64,000 nt of DNA from Deinococcus betulae (GCF_020166395.1 NZ_JAIQXU010000004.1:1-64000), one strand, 5' to 3'. Numbered from the stretch's first letter, positions 17,532 to 27,268 are shown. The notes: a model not told the origin generated them from the sequence alone. Made by a program: numbers and translations.

Positions 17532-18422
17532 ATGATTCCCCGCCTTGCTGCTTACCCCATGCCCGACCCCGCCACCTTTCCCACCAGCTCCGTGAGCTGG
17601 ACCCCCCAGGCCGGGCGCAGCGTGCTGCTCGTTCACGACCTCCAGTCCTACTTCCTGAACTTCTATGACGTGACCCAGCCGCCGGTGCCGGTCCTGCTGG
17701 CGCACGTGCAGGCGCTTCTGGACCGCTGCCGGGCGCTGGGCATTCCAGTGGTATACACCGCGCAGCCCGGCGACCAGAACCCCGCTGACCGCGCCCTCCT
17801 GACCGATCTCTGGGGGACAGGCCTGAAAGATGACCCCGCCCAGACCCAGGTGGACCCGGCGGTGGCGCCGCAACCGGGCGACACGGTGCTGGCGAAGTGG
17901 CGCTACAGCGCTTTCAAGCGCACCCCGCTGCAGGACCTGATGGCCGACTGGGGCCGCGACCAGCTGCTGATCTGCGGCATCTACGCCAACATCGGCTGCC
18001 TGATGACGGCCGCCGAAGCCTTTATGCTCGACATCCAGCCGTTTCTGGTGGGAGACGCGCTGGCCGACTTCAGTGAGGCCGAACACCGCCAGGCGCTGGC
18101 CTACGGCGCGGCGCGCTGCGCGCAGGTCACCAGCACGGCGCAGGTGCTGGGTGCCCTGACGGCGGTCGTCCAACCCGCCGCCCAGACCGATCACTGGACC
18201 CCAGCCGCCGTGCGCGCCGCTGTGGCCGCGCAGCTGGAAGTCACGCCGGATGAGTTGCACGAGGACGACGACCTGCTGCTGTTGGGCCTGGATTCCATCC
18301 GCCTGATGATGCTGGTGGAGGGCTGGCAGGCGGCGGGCGGACAGATTGCCTACGCCGATGTGGCCGCCGAGCCCACTCTGCGCGCCATCACAGAGCGCCT
18401 GTGCGCGCCCGAGCTGGTATGA
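17532..18422 (+). CDS. dhbB: Isochorismatase with aryl carrier domain, DhbB/EntB type
   Basis: 296 residues in two domains. Residues 1-205 are isochorismatase (SVLLVHDLQSYFLNFYD with the catalytic Asp; VVYTAQPGDQNPADRALL; KWRYSAFKRTPL; GIYANIGCLMTAAEAF), producing 2,3-dihydro-2,3-dihydroxybenzoate. Residues 220-296 are an aryl carrier domain with the phosphopantetheine serine at about residue 255 in LLLGLDSIRLMML. The PPTase at 13805 is the expected modifying enzyme and DhbE the loader. The next gene overlaps by 4 bases (ATGA), placing the condensation enzyme directly after its acyl donor. Confidence 0.94.
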   Translation: MIPRLAAYPMPDPATFPTSSVSWTPQAGRSVLLVHDLQSYFLNFYDVTQPPVPVLLAHVQALLDRCRALGIPVVYTAQPGDQNPADRALLTDLWGTGLKDDPAQTQVDPAVAPQPGDTVLAKWRYSAFKRTPLQDLMADWGRDQLLICGIYANIGCLMTAAEAFMLDIQPFLVGDALADFSEAEHRQALAYGAARCAQVTSTAQVLGALTAVVQPAAQTDHWTPAAVRAAVAAQLEVTPDELHEDDDLLLLGLDSIRLMMLVEGWQAAGGQIAYADVAAEPTLRAITERLCAPELV

Positions 18423-19714
18423 GCGCGCCCGCTGCAGAGGTCCTGGGCCTGACCCAGGCGCAGCGGGGGCAGTGGGAGGAGCAGCAGGCCGACCCCGGCA
18501 GCGTGCTGTCCAACACCGCCGAGGCGCTGGAATTTCATGGGCCGCTGGACCTGGCCCGGTTTGAGGCGGCCGTGCGCCGTACGCTGGCCGAGGTGCCGGC
18601 CCTGCATGCCCGCTTTGAAATGCAGGGACAGGAGGTATGCCAGGTGCTCGGCGAGGTGCCTCCCCGTCCCTTGCCTGTGCTTGATCTGCGGGATCAACCG
18701 GACGCCGAAGAGAGGGCCAGGCAGGAAGCCGGGCAGCTGCTGGACACCCCTTTTGACCTGGGGGCCGGCGAGCTGTACCGCCACGCCCTTCTCCGGCTGG
18801 GGCCGGACCACGCACGCTGGGTGCTGGTGACGCACCACATCGCCCTGGACGGCTACGGGCTGTCGCTGTGCCTGCAGCGGGTGGCCGCCCAGTACCGCGC
18901 GAACGGCGCGGCCCTGCCTGCCGCCTTTGACCCGCTGGCCCCCGTGGTGGCCGAGGACGCCGCCTACCAGGCGTCTGCTGCCAGGGACGCCGACGGCGCG
19001 GCCCTGCAGGCCCTGTACGCCGATATTCCACACGAACCCGCGCCGCTGCTGGAGCTGGGGCTGCGCCGGGGCCACCGCACGGAACAGACCCTGCCGCCCG
19101 CCCTGGTGCGCGCCCTGGGCACCCAGGCCCGCGCGCTGGGAACGGCCTGGCCGACCCTGCTGTTCGCCCTGAGCGCCGCGTTCTGGCACCGGCACACCGG
19201 CGAAACGCGCCCCGTGCTGGCCCTCCCCGTCATGGGCCGCCTGGGCAGTGTATCGGCGCGGGTGCCGTGCATGGTCATGAATCTGGCGCCGCTGCGCCTG
19301 GACCTGAGCCCGCACCTGAGCCTGGCCGCGCTGACCCGGCAGGCCCACGCCGCCCTGAGCGCCCTGCGGCCCCACGGCCGCTACCGCTACGAGCACCTCT
19401 GGGCCGACCTGAACGGCCACCGCCTGTTTGGCCCCGAGGTCAACGTGATTCCCTTTCAGGCGCCGCTGGATTTTGGGCCGGACCTGAAGGTCGAGGTGCG
19501 CAACCTCGCCTCGGGCCCAGTAGAAGACCTGGCGCTGGGCTTTACCGGCTGGGGGGACCACCTCCACCTGCATCTGGACGGCCACCCGGCGCTATACACC
19601 CCTGAAGAGGTCGCCCGGCTGGGGCAGGAGTTCGTGGCCGCGCTGGAACGGGGCGTGCAGCATCCCGAGACCCCGGTGGGCGAGTTATGGCCGCCCGAGC
19701 TGGTGGGCGCATGA
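18419..19714 (+). CDS. Free-standing condensation domain enzyme, VibH-like
   Basis: 431 residues from the ATG that overlaps the dhbB stop. The whole protein is one nonribosomal-peptide condensation domain: the LTQAQRGQWEEQQADPGS start, the active-site VTHHIALDGYGLSL near residues 136-149 (HHxxxDG), LPVMGRLGSVSARVPCMVMN and a C-terminal latch region. No adenylation or carrier domain is attached. The known precedent is VibH, which condenses 2,3-dihydroxybenzoyl-S-VibB with the free amine norspermidine. By analogy this enzyme should transfer dihydroxybenzoate from DhbB to a small soluble amine or polyamine. No other NRPS module is in the window, so the product may be a simple bis-catechol amide. 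Confidence 0.83.
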   Translation: MSAPAAEVLGLTQAQRGQWEEQQADPGSVLSNTAEALEFHGPLDLARFEAAVRRTLAEVPALHARFEMQGQEVCQVLGEVPPRPLPVLDLRDQPDAEERARQEAGQLLDTPFDLGAGELYRHALLRLGPDHARWVLVTHHIALDGYGLSLCLQRVAAQYRANGAALPAAFDPLAPVVAEDAAYQASAARDADGAALQALYADIPHEPAPLLELGLRRGHRTEQTLPPALVRALGTQARALGTAWPTLLFALSAAFWHRHTGETRPVLALPVMGRLGSVSARVPCMVMNLAPLRLDLSPHLSLAALTRQAHAALSALRPHGRYRYEHLWADLNGHRLFGPEVNVIPFQAPLDFGPDLKVEVRNLASGPVEDLALGFTGWGDHLHLHLDGHPALYTPEEVARLGQEFVAALERGVQHPETPVGELWPPELVGA

Positions 19715-20472
19715 CCGCCACACAGTTTGACCTGCCGGGCCGCGTGGCCCTGGTCACGGGCGCGGCCCAGGGCATCGGCGCGGCGGTGGCGCAGGCGCTG
19801 GCGGCCCAGGGGGTCACCGTGATGGCCACTGACCTCCAGCCGGTCGCGCCGGGGGCCGACTTACACCCGGCCGTGCTGGACGTGACCGATCCGGCCGCCG
19901 TGGAGCGGGTGGTGGCCGCCACCGAGGAGAACCTGGGGCCGATTGACTATCTAGTCAACGTGGCGGGCATCCTCCGCCTGGGGCCACTGACCGTCCTGAG
20001 CACCGAAGACTGGACCCAGACGCTGGCCGTGAACACCACCGGGCCCTTCCTCCTGGCGCGGGCGGTAGGCGCGCGGATGCAGGCGCGGCGGCGCGGGGCC
20101 ATCGTGACGGTCGGGTCCAACGCCGCGCACCTCGCCCGCACGGGCATGGGCGCCTACGCAGCCTCCAAGGCCGCCACCACCCACCTGATGCGCTGCCTGG
20201 GCCTGGAACTGGCGCCCTACGGCGTGCGCTGCAACGTGGTTTCGCCGGGCTCTACCGACACCGCTATGCAGCGGCAACTGTGGACCGACGACACCGGACC
20301 CGCGCGGGTCATTGCGGGCGACCCGGCCTCATTCCGGCCCGGTATTCCGCTGGGGCGCCTGGCCCAACCCGAGGACATCGCGCAGACTGTGCTGTTCCTG
20401 CTGTCAGAGGGCGCGCGGCACGTCACCATGGGCCACCTGACCGTGGATGGGGGGGCGACCCTTGGCCACTAA
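19711..20472 (+). CDS. dhbA: 2,3-dihydro-2,3-dihydroxybenzoate dehydrogenase, DhbA/EntA type
   Basis: 253 residues, a short-chain dehydrogenase that oxidises dihydro-dihydroxybenzoate to 2,3-dihydroxybenzoate with NAD. The Rossmann motif is [15 protein letters not shown] near residue 10. The catalytic Ser is in [13 protein letters not shown] and the Tyr/Lys pair in [28 protein letters not shown] closes the protein. The ATG at 19711 overlaps the condensation-enzyme stop (ATGA), and a ribosome site for an earlier start is absent. Specificity is assigned mainly from position between the condensation enzyme and DAHP synthase. Confidence 0.92.
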   Translation: MTATQFDLPGRVALVTGAAQGIGAAVAQALAAQGVTVMATDLQPVAPGADLHPAVLDVTDPAAVERVVAATEENLGPIDYLVNVAGILRLGPLTVLSTEDWTQTLAVNTTGPFLLARAVGARMQARRRGAIVTVGSNAAHLARTGMGAYAASKAATTHLMRCLGLELAPYGVRCNVVSPGSTDTAMQRQLWTDDTGPARVIAGDPASFRPGIPLGRLAQPEDIAQTVLFLLSEGARHVTMGHLTVDGGATLGH

Positions 20473-21529
20473 CCGATTCACGCCGGTCGTGACGCCCCAG
20501 GCGCTGCACGACCTGGTGCCGCAAACCCCGCAGGCCGCCCGAACGGTGAAGGCGGCGCGCGGGCGCATTCAGGCCATCCTGCGCGGGCAGGACGACCGCC
20601 TCCTGATGCTGGTGGGGCCCTGCAGCATTCACAGCGAAGCCGAGGCCCTGCTGTACGCCCAGCGCCTGGCCGAGACGCGGCGGCGCTGGGGAGGCGAACT
20701 GGAACTGGTCATGCGGGTCTACGTGGAAAAACCGCGCACGACCCTGGGCTGGCGCGGCTTTCTGCTGGACCCTGAGTTGGACGGCCGCCTTGACCTGAAT
20801 GCGGGGCTGCGGCGCACCCGCACCTTGATGCGCGCGGTTAATGAATTGGGCGTGCCGGTGGCCACCGAGGTGCTGGATCCCAACACGCCCCCGTACCTGG
20901 CCGACCAGCTGGCCTGGGCCTGTATCGGCGCGCGCACGGTCGAAAGCCAGATTCACCGCATGGTGGCGAGCGGGCTGCCGTGCCCGGTGGGCTTCAAGAA
21001 CGGCACGAGCGGCTCGGTGAAGGTGGCGGCCGACGCGGTCGTGACGGCCCAGGCCGAACATGCCTGGTGGACGGCCAGCCCGGACGGCGCCCCTGGCCTG
21101 CACCTGACCCCTGGCAACCCGGACGGCCATGTGGTGCTGCGGGGCGGCTGGGACGGTCCCAATGCCGACCCCGCGTCGGTGCGGCGGGCCGCCGCGCAGC
21201 TGAGCGCCGCCCGCCTGAACCCGGCGCTGGTGGTGGACTGCTCGCACGCCAACAGCGGCTCAGACCACACCCGGCAGGGCGCGGTGGCCCGGAGCGTGCT
21301 GGCGCACCTGGCTCCTGGCGGCCCCATGCGCGGCCTGATGCTGGAAAGCCAGCTACATGGCGGGCGTCAGCCCTTTCCAGCCTCCGGTCAGGCCCCGCTG
21401 TTCGGGGTCAGTGTGACCGACGCCTGCCTGAGCTGGGATGACACCCAGGACGTGCTGGCCGAAGCCGCTGCCACGGTGCGGGCGCTGCGCTGCGCCCCTG
21501 AGTTTGACTGGCGGGAACCGGTGGCCTGA
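20447..21529 (+). CDS. 3-deoxy-7-phosphoheptulonate synthase, AroG/AroF type
   Basis: About 360 residues. Class I DAHP synthase motifs are intact: [46 protein letters not shown] and [10 protein letters not shown]. It makes the first shikimate intermediate from PEP and erythrose 4-phosphate. In a siderophore operon it raises chorismate supply; such extra copies are often insensitive to normal feedback, which cannot be read here. The ATG at 20447 overlaps dhbA by 26 bases; a TTG at 20462 (LATNRFTPV) with a G-rich upstream is an alternative that shortens the overlap. Last gene of the operon. Confidence 0.9.
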   Translation: MGGRPLATNRFTPVVTPQALHDLVPQTPQAARTVKAARGRIQAILRGQDDRLLMLVGPCSIHSEAEALLYAQRLAETRRRWGGELELVMRVYVEKPRTTLGWRGFLLDPELDGRLDLNAGLRRTRTLMRAVNELGVPVATEVLDPNTPPYLADQLAWACIGARTVESQIHRMVASGLPCPVGFKNGTSGSVKVAADAVVTAQAEHAWWTASPDGAPGLHLTPGNPDGHVVLRGGWDGPNADPASVRRAAAQLSAARLNPALVVDCSHANSGSDHTRQGAVARSVLAHLAPGGPMRGLMLESQLHGGRQPFPASGQAPLFGVSVTDACLSWDDTQDVLAEAAATVRALRCAPEFDWREPVA

Positions 21530-22018
21530 CCGGACACGGCTGTTGCCGATAACGATAGGCAAAGGCCCGCTCTTTTCCGCAGATTTACACGTTCGCCCCA
21601 GAGCTCCTGAGAAAAGGGTTCAGAACCTCTGAGGTTTTGCTGTGGCAACAGGCTTTTGGGTTTGCTGGCACGCACCAGTGGGCTTACCTTGCCCACGGCC
21701 TCAAGGACACCGACACGCTTTGCCCATGAAGCGCGCTATTCCACGTAGCCTCATCTCACCCAGAGGCAATGCTCTGGGAGGAAATTGGGGCCTCCGCACA
21801 ACCCCGAGAGACTGGCTGTAGGTAGCTCTGTTCGTGGATATTGCCTTTCTTGCAAGTTCTGCTCAAGAAGGTAGACGAGACCGCTTTATCGCGTGTACAC
21901 CATCAGGACAGCACCTTCTCAACTTGAGAGCCCTGGGCTTCAAGGCACTCTGCCCACACCCCACCCCAGCTCTGACACCTTTGTCACCCTGACTTTCCTT
22001 CCACCTCTTTCAAGGGCA
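21530..22018. other. Intergenic, no gene seen
   Basis: 489 bases between the convergent siderophore operon and the BTAD regulator. No open frame with a ribosome site or recognisable domain. Short A/T-rich and C-rich stretches and a weak stem near 21608-21640 (around CCTGAG and CTCTGAGG) could contribute to termination. GC content is clearly below that of the operon, as expected for non-coding or decayed DNA. Confidence 0.4.
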
Positions 22019-23935
22019 TTAATGGACGCTCAGGAGCTGCCGCTCCAGTCGGCTGGTCCACATCGGCGCCTCGCTGAGTTCCTTCTGGGCGCGGGTGCTG
22101 GCCTCTAGCAGGGCGCGCTGCGCGGCCAAGCGGCCCTCAAGGTGCAAGGTGGCCACCACCAGATACTCCACCAGCGCCTCGTCGCAGGGCGCAATGTCCA
22201 GCAGGCGGCGGCTCAGGCCTGCACATTTGCTGTACTCCCCTTTCTGACTCCACTGCTGCATCAGCTGCAGCCCTGCCCGGATGACCGACCATTCCAAAGC
22301 CTCACGCTCCTCGTCGGCCCACGCCGCTGTAGCTTCCGGCAGGAAAGGCCCCGTGTAAGCGAAGATGGCACCGACCACTTCATCTTCACTTAATGTGCTG
22401 AGCCGGTGCTGAAGCTGGGCGGCGTCCATATTGAATTCCGGTCCCCGGCATGTCACCGAGTACAGACCGCTGGTACGGGTCAGGTCAATGGACAGCCAGG
22501 GCACGTGCTGGGTCAGTTCGTGCCGCAACTGATGAAAATAGTTGGCGGCGCGGCGTGGGTCGTCATCGGACCATAGGGTGGCCAGCACCTGTTCGCGGGT
22601 GGCCGGGCCACGCAGCAGCAGGTAAGCCAGCACCTCGGGGGTGCGCCGCAGGCCCACACGCACTTCCTGGCCGTCCAGCAGCAAGGCGCCTCGGCCCAGG
22701 GTCTGCAGGGTCAGGCGCAGAGGCTCTCTGGGGTGCGCCAGGCGCCGGTCCCGTAGCAGGGTCTGGGCGGCCGGGTCGTCGGGGTGGGCCAGCAAAAAGT
22801 CCGTGACCTGCGGCAACAGGCGCAGTTCGGGCAGCAGGGGCGCGCCGCTGCCCAGTGCCGCGCGGGTGTCGAGCACTCGTGTCAGGGCCTGCCTCGCCTG
22901 CGGCGGGTTGGCCAGGTGGGCCGCGCACAGATGCAGGTCACACCACGCCGTTTCGCGCCGCAGCCCCAGCGCCTCAAACCGTTCACGCGCGCCCAGGAGG
23001 GTGACGGCGCCCTCTGGCTGCCCCTGGGCCACCTGCCACGCGCCGCGCCGCAGGCCCACCAGTGCACTCTGCCAGGCATTGCTGCTCAGGGCGTCGGCGC
23101 GCAGCAGGGCCGTGTGCGCCTCGGCCCACTGGCCCTGAAGGGTCAGCACCGAAGCCTGGCCCAGCGCCGCCAGGGCTTCGGTACTGCTTTCACCTGTGGC
23201 GCGGGCGCGGCTAAAGGCCTGTGCAAAGGCCCCTAAGGCCACTTCCCAGTGCCCCTGAGCACGGGCCAGCAACCCCTGAAGGTAGGCGTGGTACGCCGCC
23301 GACACCGGTTCGCTCTGGAGCAGCGCCGCCGCTTCGGCCAGGTCCTGCCCAGCCGCTTCAAACCGTGCGGCGTACAGCGCCACCTGCGCGCGGGTGTGCA
23401 GCGCGTGAACCCGTTTGCCTCCCTGGGCCGTGCCCAGGGCCAGATTGAGGTAGTGCAGCGCCGCAGCCTCACGCCCCAGCAGCGCCGACACGTAGCCCAG
23501 CAGCTGCGCGGTGGACTGGCGCAGGGTCTCTCCGTCGGGGCCGGCGGTCAGCAGGTCGCTCCAGGCGGCTTCCAGTTCGGCCAGAGCCAGGAGGGGACGG
23601 CCATCCATCAGGTGCAGCGAGGCGTGTTCCCGGTGGGCGTAGCTCCGGTCCACGGGACTCAAGCGGTCCAGCGGGAGGCTCAGCAGCAGTTGCCGGGCCG
23701 CCTCGGGTTCGCCCAGATAGCGCAGCACCAGCGCCAGTTCCAGGCTGGCGGCCTCGCAGCCCCTGGCACGGGCGCGCAGCAGCAGGTCGCGCGCAGGCCA
23801 CAGCTGTCCCAGGGCGAACAGGCAGTAGCCGCCCCAGCGGTCATCGGTGGCGGTGGGCTCCGGCAGCGCCGCGTGCACCTTCAGGCCGTCCTGATACTGA
23901 CCAGCCAGCACCGCCTGAAAAATTGGATGGGGCAT
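22019..23935 (-). CDS. TPR / winged-helix / BTAD transcriptional regulator
   Basis: About 638 residues from ATG 23935. The open frame extends 18 codons further up, but the ATG at 23935 sits 6 bases after a TATCCT -10 box, the leaderless pattern seen elsewhere here. Residues 1-400 are TPR-like helix pairs (LGQLWPARDLLLRARARG, HYLNLALGTAQGGKRVHAL). Around 405-490 is an OmpR-type winged helix (LLLDGQEVRVGLRRTPEVLA, then EQVLATLWSDDDPRRAANYF). The last 140 residues form a BTAD-like helical domain (YTGPFLPEATAAWADEER, LSRRLLDIAPCDEALVEYLV). The domain order is inverted from actinobacterial SARP proteins, which start with the winged helix. It is divergent from the tiny exported peptide at 24081, which may be its target or ligand source. 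Confidence 0.8.
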   Translation of the reverse strand: MPHPIFQAVLAGQYQDGLKVHAALPEPTATDDRWGGYCLFALGQLWPARDLLLRARARGCEAASLELALVLRYLGEPEAARQLLLSLPLDRLSPVDRSYAHREHASLHLMDGRPLLALAELEAAWSDLLTAGPDGETLRQSTAQLLGYVSALLGREAAALHYLNLALGTAQGGKRVHALHTRAQVALYAARFEAAGQDLAEAAALLQSEPVSAAYHAYLQGLLARAQGHWEVALGAFAQAFSRARATGESSTEALAALGQASVLTLQGQWAEAHTALLRADALSSNAWQSALVGLRRGAWQVAQGQPEGAVTLLGARERFEALGLRRETAWCDLHLCAAHLANPPQARQALTRVLDTRAALGSGAPLLPELRLLPQVTDFLLAHPDDPAAQTLLRDRRLAHPREPLRLTLQTLGRGALLLDGQEVRVGLRRTPEVLAYLLLRGPATREQVLATLWSDDDPRRAANYFHQLRHELTQHVPWLSIDLTRTSGLYSVTCRGPEFNMDAAQLQHRLSTLSEDEVVGAIFAYTGPFLPEATAAWADEEREALEWSVIRAGLQLMQQWSQKGEYSKCAGLSRRLLDIAPCDEALVEYLVVATLHLEGRLAAQRALLEASTRAQKELSEAPMWTSRLERQLLSVH

Positions 23936-23947
23936 GGCGCCAGGATA
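23936..23947 (-). promoter_or_regulatory. Leaderless -10 of the BTAD regulator
   Basis: Minus-strand TATCCT (23942-23947) followed by GGCGCC and ATG. The 6-base spacing matches the other leaderless starts in this window. The -35 region is weak. Confidence 0.5.
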
Positions 23948-24080
23948 CCGGGGCTTCAGGGCGGTCCTGAGGGAGATACAGCAAGACATAACCCCACTCT
24001 CAGCAACAGCCAGAACAGCCTCAGCGGCGGCTCAGCGCTGCCTTTCTAGGCTCCCGGCACGCTCTAAGGAGGGCGCGCCC

Positions 24081-24212
24081 ATGCCTCGATTCCGTCACCT
24101 GCTGCTCCTGCTGACCCTGCTGTTGTTCGCCGCCCCCGCTGCTGCTGAGGGCGGCACGGTCGGCGGTGGCGGCTGGTCCCCCACCGCGGCAGCCCAGCCG
24201 CCCAGCCGTTAA
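24081..24212 (+). CDS. Small exported peptide (43 aa)
   Basis: MPRFRHLLLLLTLLLFAAPAAAE is an ideal Sec signal with likely cleavage after AAA, leaving about 20 residues rich in Gly, Pro and Trp (GGGGWSPTAAAQPPSR). A strong TAAGGAGG ribosome site lies 8 bases before the ATG, which is strong evidence that this short frame is translated. It is divergent from the TPR/BTAD regulator with 145 bases between starts. It resembles the peptide at 1724 in plan (signal plus a short Pro/Gly-rich tail, next to a TPR protein) but not in mature sequence. I know no family for it. A secreted signal peptide is the inferred role. Confidence 0.65.
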   Translation: MPRFRHLLLLLTLLLFAAPAAAEGGTVGGGGWSPTAAAQPPSR

Positions 24213-24576
24213 TCGGACCTAGCGCTTGCTTGATGCTGCGGCGCCAAGGTGGCCCAGACAAGGGAAAACGCCGCTGCGGGTTCAGACCCACTCCAGCGAA
24301 CCTGTGCTGCCGCTCAATGAGCATTATTTAAGAAAATTAAAGCCCATCCTTCGCACAGTCCAAACACACGCAAAAGCCATCAAAAGAAGAAGTTAAAGAA
24401 TCACGTCCTGAAAAGTCTTTTTTAGGAATTCTCTGCTTGCCCTTGCTTGTACGCCTCAGTTGATGATCTTCATTTTCCGGTTGCCAAGAAGCCTGTGTGA
24501 GGACCTGGACCATAACGAAACGAAGCCCACACGCCCTCCCTTCCACTCTTCCCTTTCTCCCCAGAGGTGTTCATTC
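24213..24576 (+). other. AT-rich leader upstream of the surface-protein operon
   Basis: 364 bases without a gene. 24318-24440 is notably A/T-rich (TTATTTAAGAAAATTAAAG and further A-runs), unlike its surroundings, and may act as an upstream promoter element or untranslated leader. Very low GC here could also mark acquired DNA. Confidence 0.4.
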
Positions 24577-27255
24577 GTGTCCATGTCCCGCTTGTCTGTC
24601 CGTCTTCTTTGCACCGTGGTTGGTCTGAGCCTCCTGTCCTCGGCCCTGGCCGTGGGCACACCCGTCAACACCTCAATCAGCAACACCGCTACCCTGAACT
24701 ACCGCGACGCGCTGAATGCGCCCCGCACCCAGACCTCCAACCCTGTGACCGTCACGGTGCGGCAGGTGTACGCCCTGAGCCTGACGCCAGACGCCGCCGA
24801 AAACGCCATCCCGCTGTCCCGGCAGTTTTCGGCCCAGGCCGGCGCTTCGCGGCTGATTGGCTACGAACTGGTCAACGCCGGAAACGGCCCGGACACCTTT
24901 ACCCTGGGGGTCACGCAGTCGGCCACCGACGGCTTTGACGTAACCACCCGCCTGCTGCCTGACGCCAACTGCGACGGCACAGTGGACAGCGCCGTTCCTC
25001 TGGGGGCCGCGCAGACTCTGGCGGCCGACGAGCGGCTGTGCGTGTACGTGGAGGCGACGGTGCCCGCCGGCGCCCCGACTGGCGCCGCCGCGCGCCTGAC
25101 CCTTACGGCCGCCTCGCAGGGCAACCCCGCCGTGACCGACACTGAGAACTATGCCCAGGTCACGGTGAGCGCCGCCGGACAGCTGGACATCACCAAGACC
25201 GTTTCTCCCACGGGCAGCGCCCTGCCCGGTGCGCCCCTGACCTATACGGTGAGTGGGAGCGTGCCGGCGGGCAACCCGGTCGGGGCAGTCAGCGGCGTGG
25301 TCACCGTGGACGGCGTGCCCCGCAGTGGCGTGCTGGTGCGTGACGTGCTGACCACCCTGGAATTCGGCGCCGTCACCGCCGCCAGCGCCAGCAGCGGCGC
25401 GGCCACCGCGCTGTACTCCACCGATGGCGGCGCCACCTGGACCGCAGCCGTGCCGGCCAGCGGCGTGAATGCTGTAGCGCTGCTGGTCGAGGGGACTGGG
25501 GCCTTTTTGCCCGCCGGCAGCACCCTGACCCTGAGCTTTACCGCCAGCATCCCAGCGGGCACCCTGGCCGGCACGGTGGTGCGCAACAGCGCGGCCGCCA
25601 CCCTGGACGGCAACGACGACGGTGACGGCACCGACCCCGGCGAAACGCCCGTGACCCCCGACACCACCACCACCGTGGGCACGGTGGTGGGCGCGGCGGT
25701 GGGGCCCGCCGCCTTTCCACAGGGCGGCGCCAGTGGCAGCTACACCCTGCGCGGCACTGCGATTGACCGCAGCGGGGACACCCAGACCACCACGACGCCA
25801 GTGACTGCTGGGGGCAACGTGACCTTCCGGCAAACCGTGCTGAACACCGGCAACGACAGCAATGACTTCACCCTGGCTGTGGCGGGCGCCCCGAGCGGCT
25901 GGACCTGCACCGTGCAGAGCATCAGCAGCAGTGACACGCTGGGCACGCTGCCCAACCCCGTGACCCTGAGCGCTGGCCAGAGCCTGGATTTCGCGGTGGA
26001 CTGCGCCCTGCCTTACGGCGCGGCAGGCACGACGAATGTGGTCCTGACCGTGTCGGCCACCCCCGCTGGCGGCAGTGCCGACACCACCACCAGCACGGTC
26101 GCGCAGGTCAGTGCAGCGGGCGCGCCCCTGCTGGGCAACGGCGACCTGAACCCGGCCACCGCGCCCAGTCAGGCAGGCGTGACGGTGGCCGTGAATCCCG
26201 GCGTGACCGCCAGTTTCCCACTGGAACTTCAGAACAACGGCCCCGTGGCCGAAACCTACACCCTGAGCAGCACCCTGACCGGCACGCAGCTTTACGCCGA
26301 CACGAACTGTGACGGCGCCCCGGACGGCGCGGCCATTCCCGTAACGCCCAGCGTGGCCCCCGGCGCGACCCTGTGCCTGGTGGCGCAGCAGCCTGTGGCG
26401 GCGGGCACGGCGGCAGGCGAAACCCCCGTGACCTTTACCGCCACCTCCACCGTCACGCCCAGCCGCACCACGAGTGTGACCGACACCCTGCGTGTCAACG
26501 CGGTGGTCAGCGGCACCTTTGGGCCAGACGGCGCGCAGAGCACCATTCCGGGCGGCAGCGTGACCTACAGCCACACCCTGACCAACACCAGCAACGGCGC
26601 CGCCGACTTCACCGTGCTGCCTTTCACCTCGGCCCAGGGATTCGTGTACAGCTACGCGACCAGCAGCGGCGGACCCTTCGCTTCTACCCTCAGCGGCACG
26701 CTGGCCCCCGGTGCGAGCACGCCCCTCTTTGTGCGGGTCAGCGTGCCTGCAGGCACCGCCGGGACCCCGGCCGAGGCAGCAGCCATCAGCGTGACCCTGG
26801 AGGCGCAGGCTGCGCCGCAGCCGTCGGCCACCCTGCAAGTCACCGACACCACCACGGTGCAAAATGTGCTGGCCAGCGTGGTCAAGAGCGTGCGCCTGTG
26901 CGCCGACGTGAGCTGCACGGTCACCAGCGCTATTACGGGCGGCCAGGTCAGCCCCGGCGACGTCCTGCAGTACACGCTGACGGTTCAGAACAGCGGCAGC
27001 AGCCCCCTAAACGGCGCCGTACTGATTGATACCGTGCCGGCCAACACCACCTTCCGCGCGCTGGGCGGCAACAATACCGCGCTGCTGTACAGCGTGGATG
27101 GCGGCGGCAGCTGGACGGCCACGCCTCCGGGCGCCCTGCCCACCGGCGATTTTCAGGCCGGCCTGGACACCAACGGCGACAATGTCGTGGACACCGCCGA
27201 CATCCTGGCCCCCGGCACGAGCTTTGAAGTCACCTTCACCGTGCAGGTCAACTGA
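24577..27255 (+). CDS. Secreted DUF11-type repeat surface protein
   Basis: About 892 residues. GTG 24577 is favoured by AGAGGTG 7 bases upstream; ATG 24583 is the alternative. The signal peptide is MSRLSVRLLCTVVGLSLLSSALA. The rest is a string of beta-sandwich repeats of the DUF11 (conserved repeat) kind, alternating with gaps bearing D-N-C-D-G motifs (PDANCDGTVDS, ADTNCDGAPDG). The final repeat, from about residue 765, has the classic DVLQYTLTVQNSGSSPL form and ends FEVTFTVQVN. Such proteins are exported and build or decorate the cell surface. It is first in a three-gene cluster with the barrel protein at 27269 and the related protein at 31276. No sortase signal or membrane anchor is seen. 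Confidence 0.75.
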   Translation: MSMSRLSVRLLCTVVGLSLLSSALAVGTPVNTSISNTATLNYRDALNAPRTQTSNPVTVTVRQVYALSLTPDAAENAIPLSRQFSAQAGASRLIGYELVNAGNGPDTFTLGVTQSATDGFDVTTRLLPDANCDGTVDSAVPLGAAQTLAADERLCVYVEATVPAGAPTGAAARLTLTAASQGNPAVTDTENYAQVTVSAAGQLDITKTVSPTGSALPGAPLTYTVSGSVPAGNPVGAVSGVVTVDGVPRSGVLVRDVLTTLEFGAVTAASASSGAATALYSTDGGATWTAAVPASGVNAVALLVEGTGAFLPAGSTLTLSFTASIPAGTLAGTVVRNSAAATLDGNDDGDGTDPGETPVTPDTTTTVGTVVGAAVGPAAFPQGGASGSYTLRGTAIDRSGDTQTTTTPVTAGGNVTFRQTVLNTGNDSNDFTLAVAGAPSGWTCTVQSISSSDTLGTLPNPVTLSAGQSLDFAVDCALPYGAAGTTNVVLTVSATPAGGSADTTTSTVAQVSAAGAPLLGNGDLNPATAPSQAGVTVAVNPGVTASFPLELQNNGPVAETYTLSSTLTGTQLYADTNCDGAPDGAAIPVTPSVAPGATLCLVAQQPVAAGTAAGETPVTFTATSTVTPSRTTSVTDTLRVNAVVSGTFGPDGAQSTIPGGSVTYSHTLTNTSNGAADFTVLPFTSAQGFVYSYATSSGGPFASTLSGTLAPGASTPLFVRVSVPAGTAGTPAEAAAISVTLEAQAAPQPSATLQVTDTTTVQNVLASVVKSVRLCADVSCTVTSAITGGQVSPGDVLQYTLTVQNSGSSPLNGAVLIDTVPANTTFRALGGNNTALLYSVDGGGSWTATPPGALPTGDFQAGLDTNGDNVVDTADILAPGTSFEVTFTVQVN

Positions 27256-27268
27256 GGCCGGTGGCCCT

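Noticed and set aside
21530..22018. CRISPR or tRNA in the gap
   Set aside because: No regular repeats and no cloverleaf pattern; none seen anywhere in the window.
24673..26862. 729-residue minus-strand frame in the surface-protein gene
   Set aside because: His/Gly/Arg-rich antisense shadow of the DUF11 protein.
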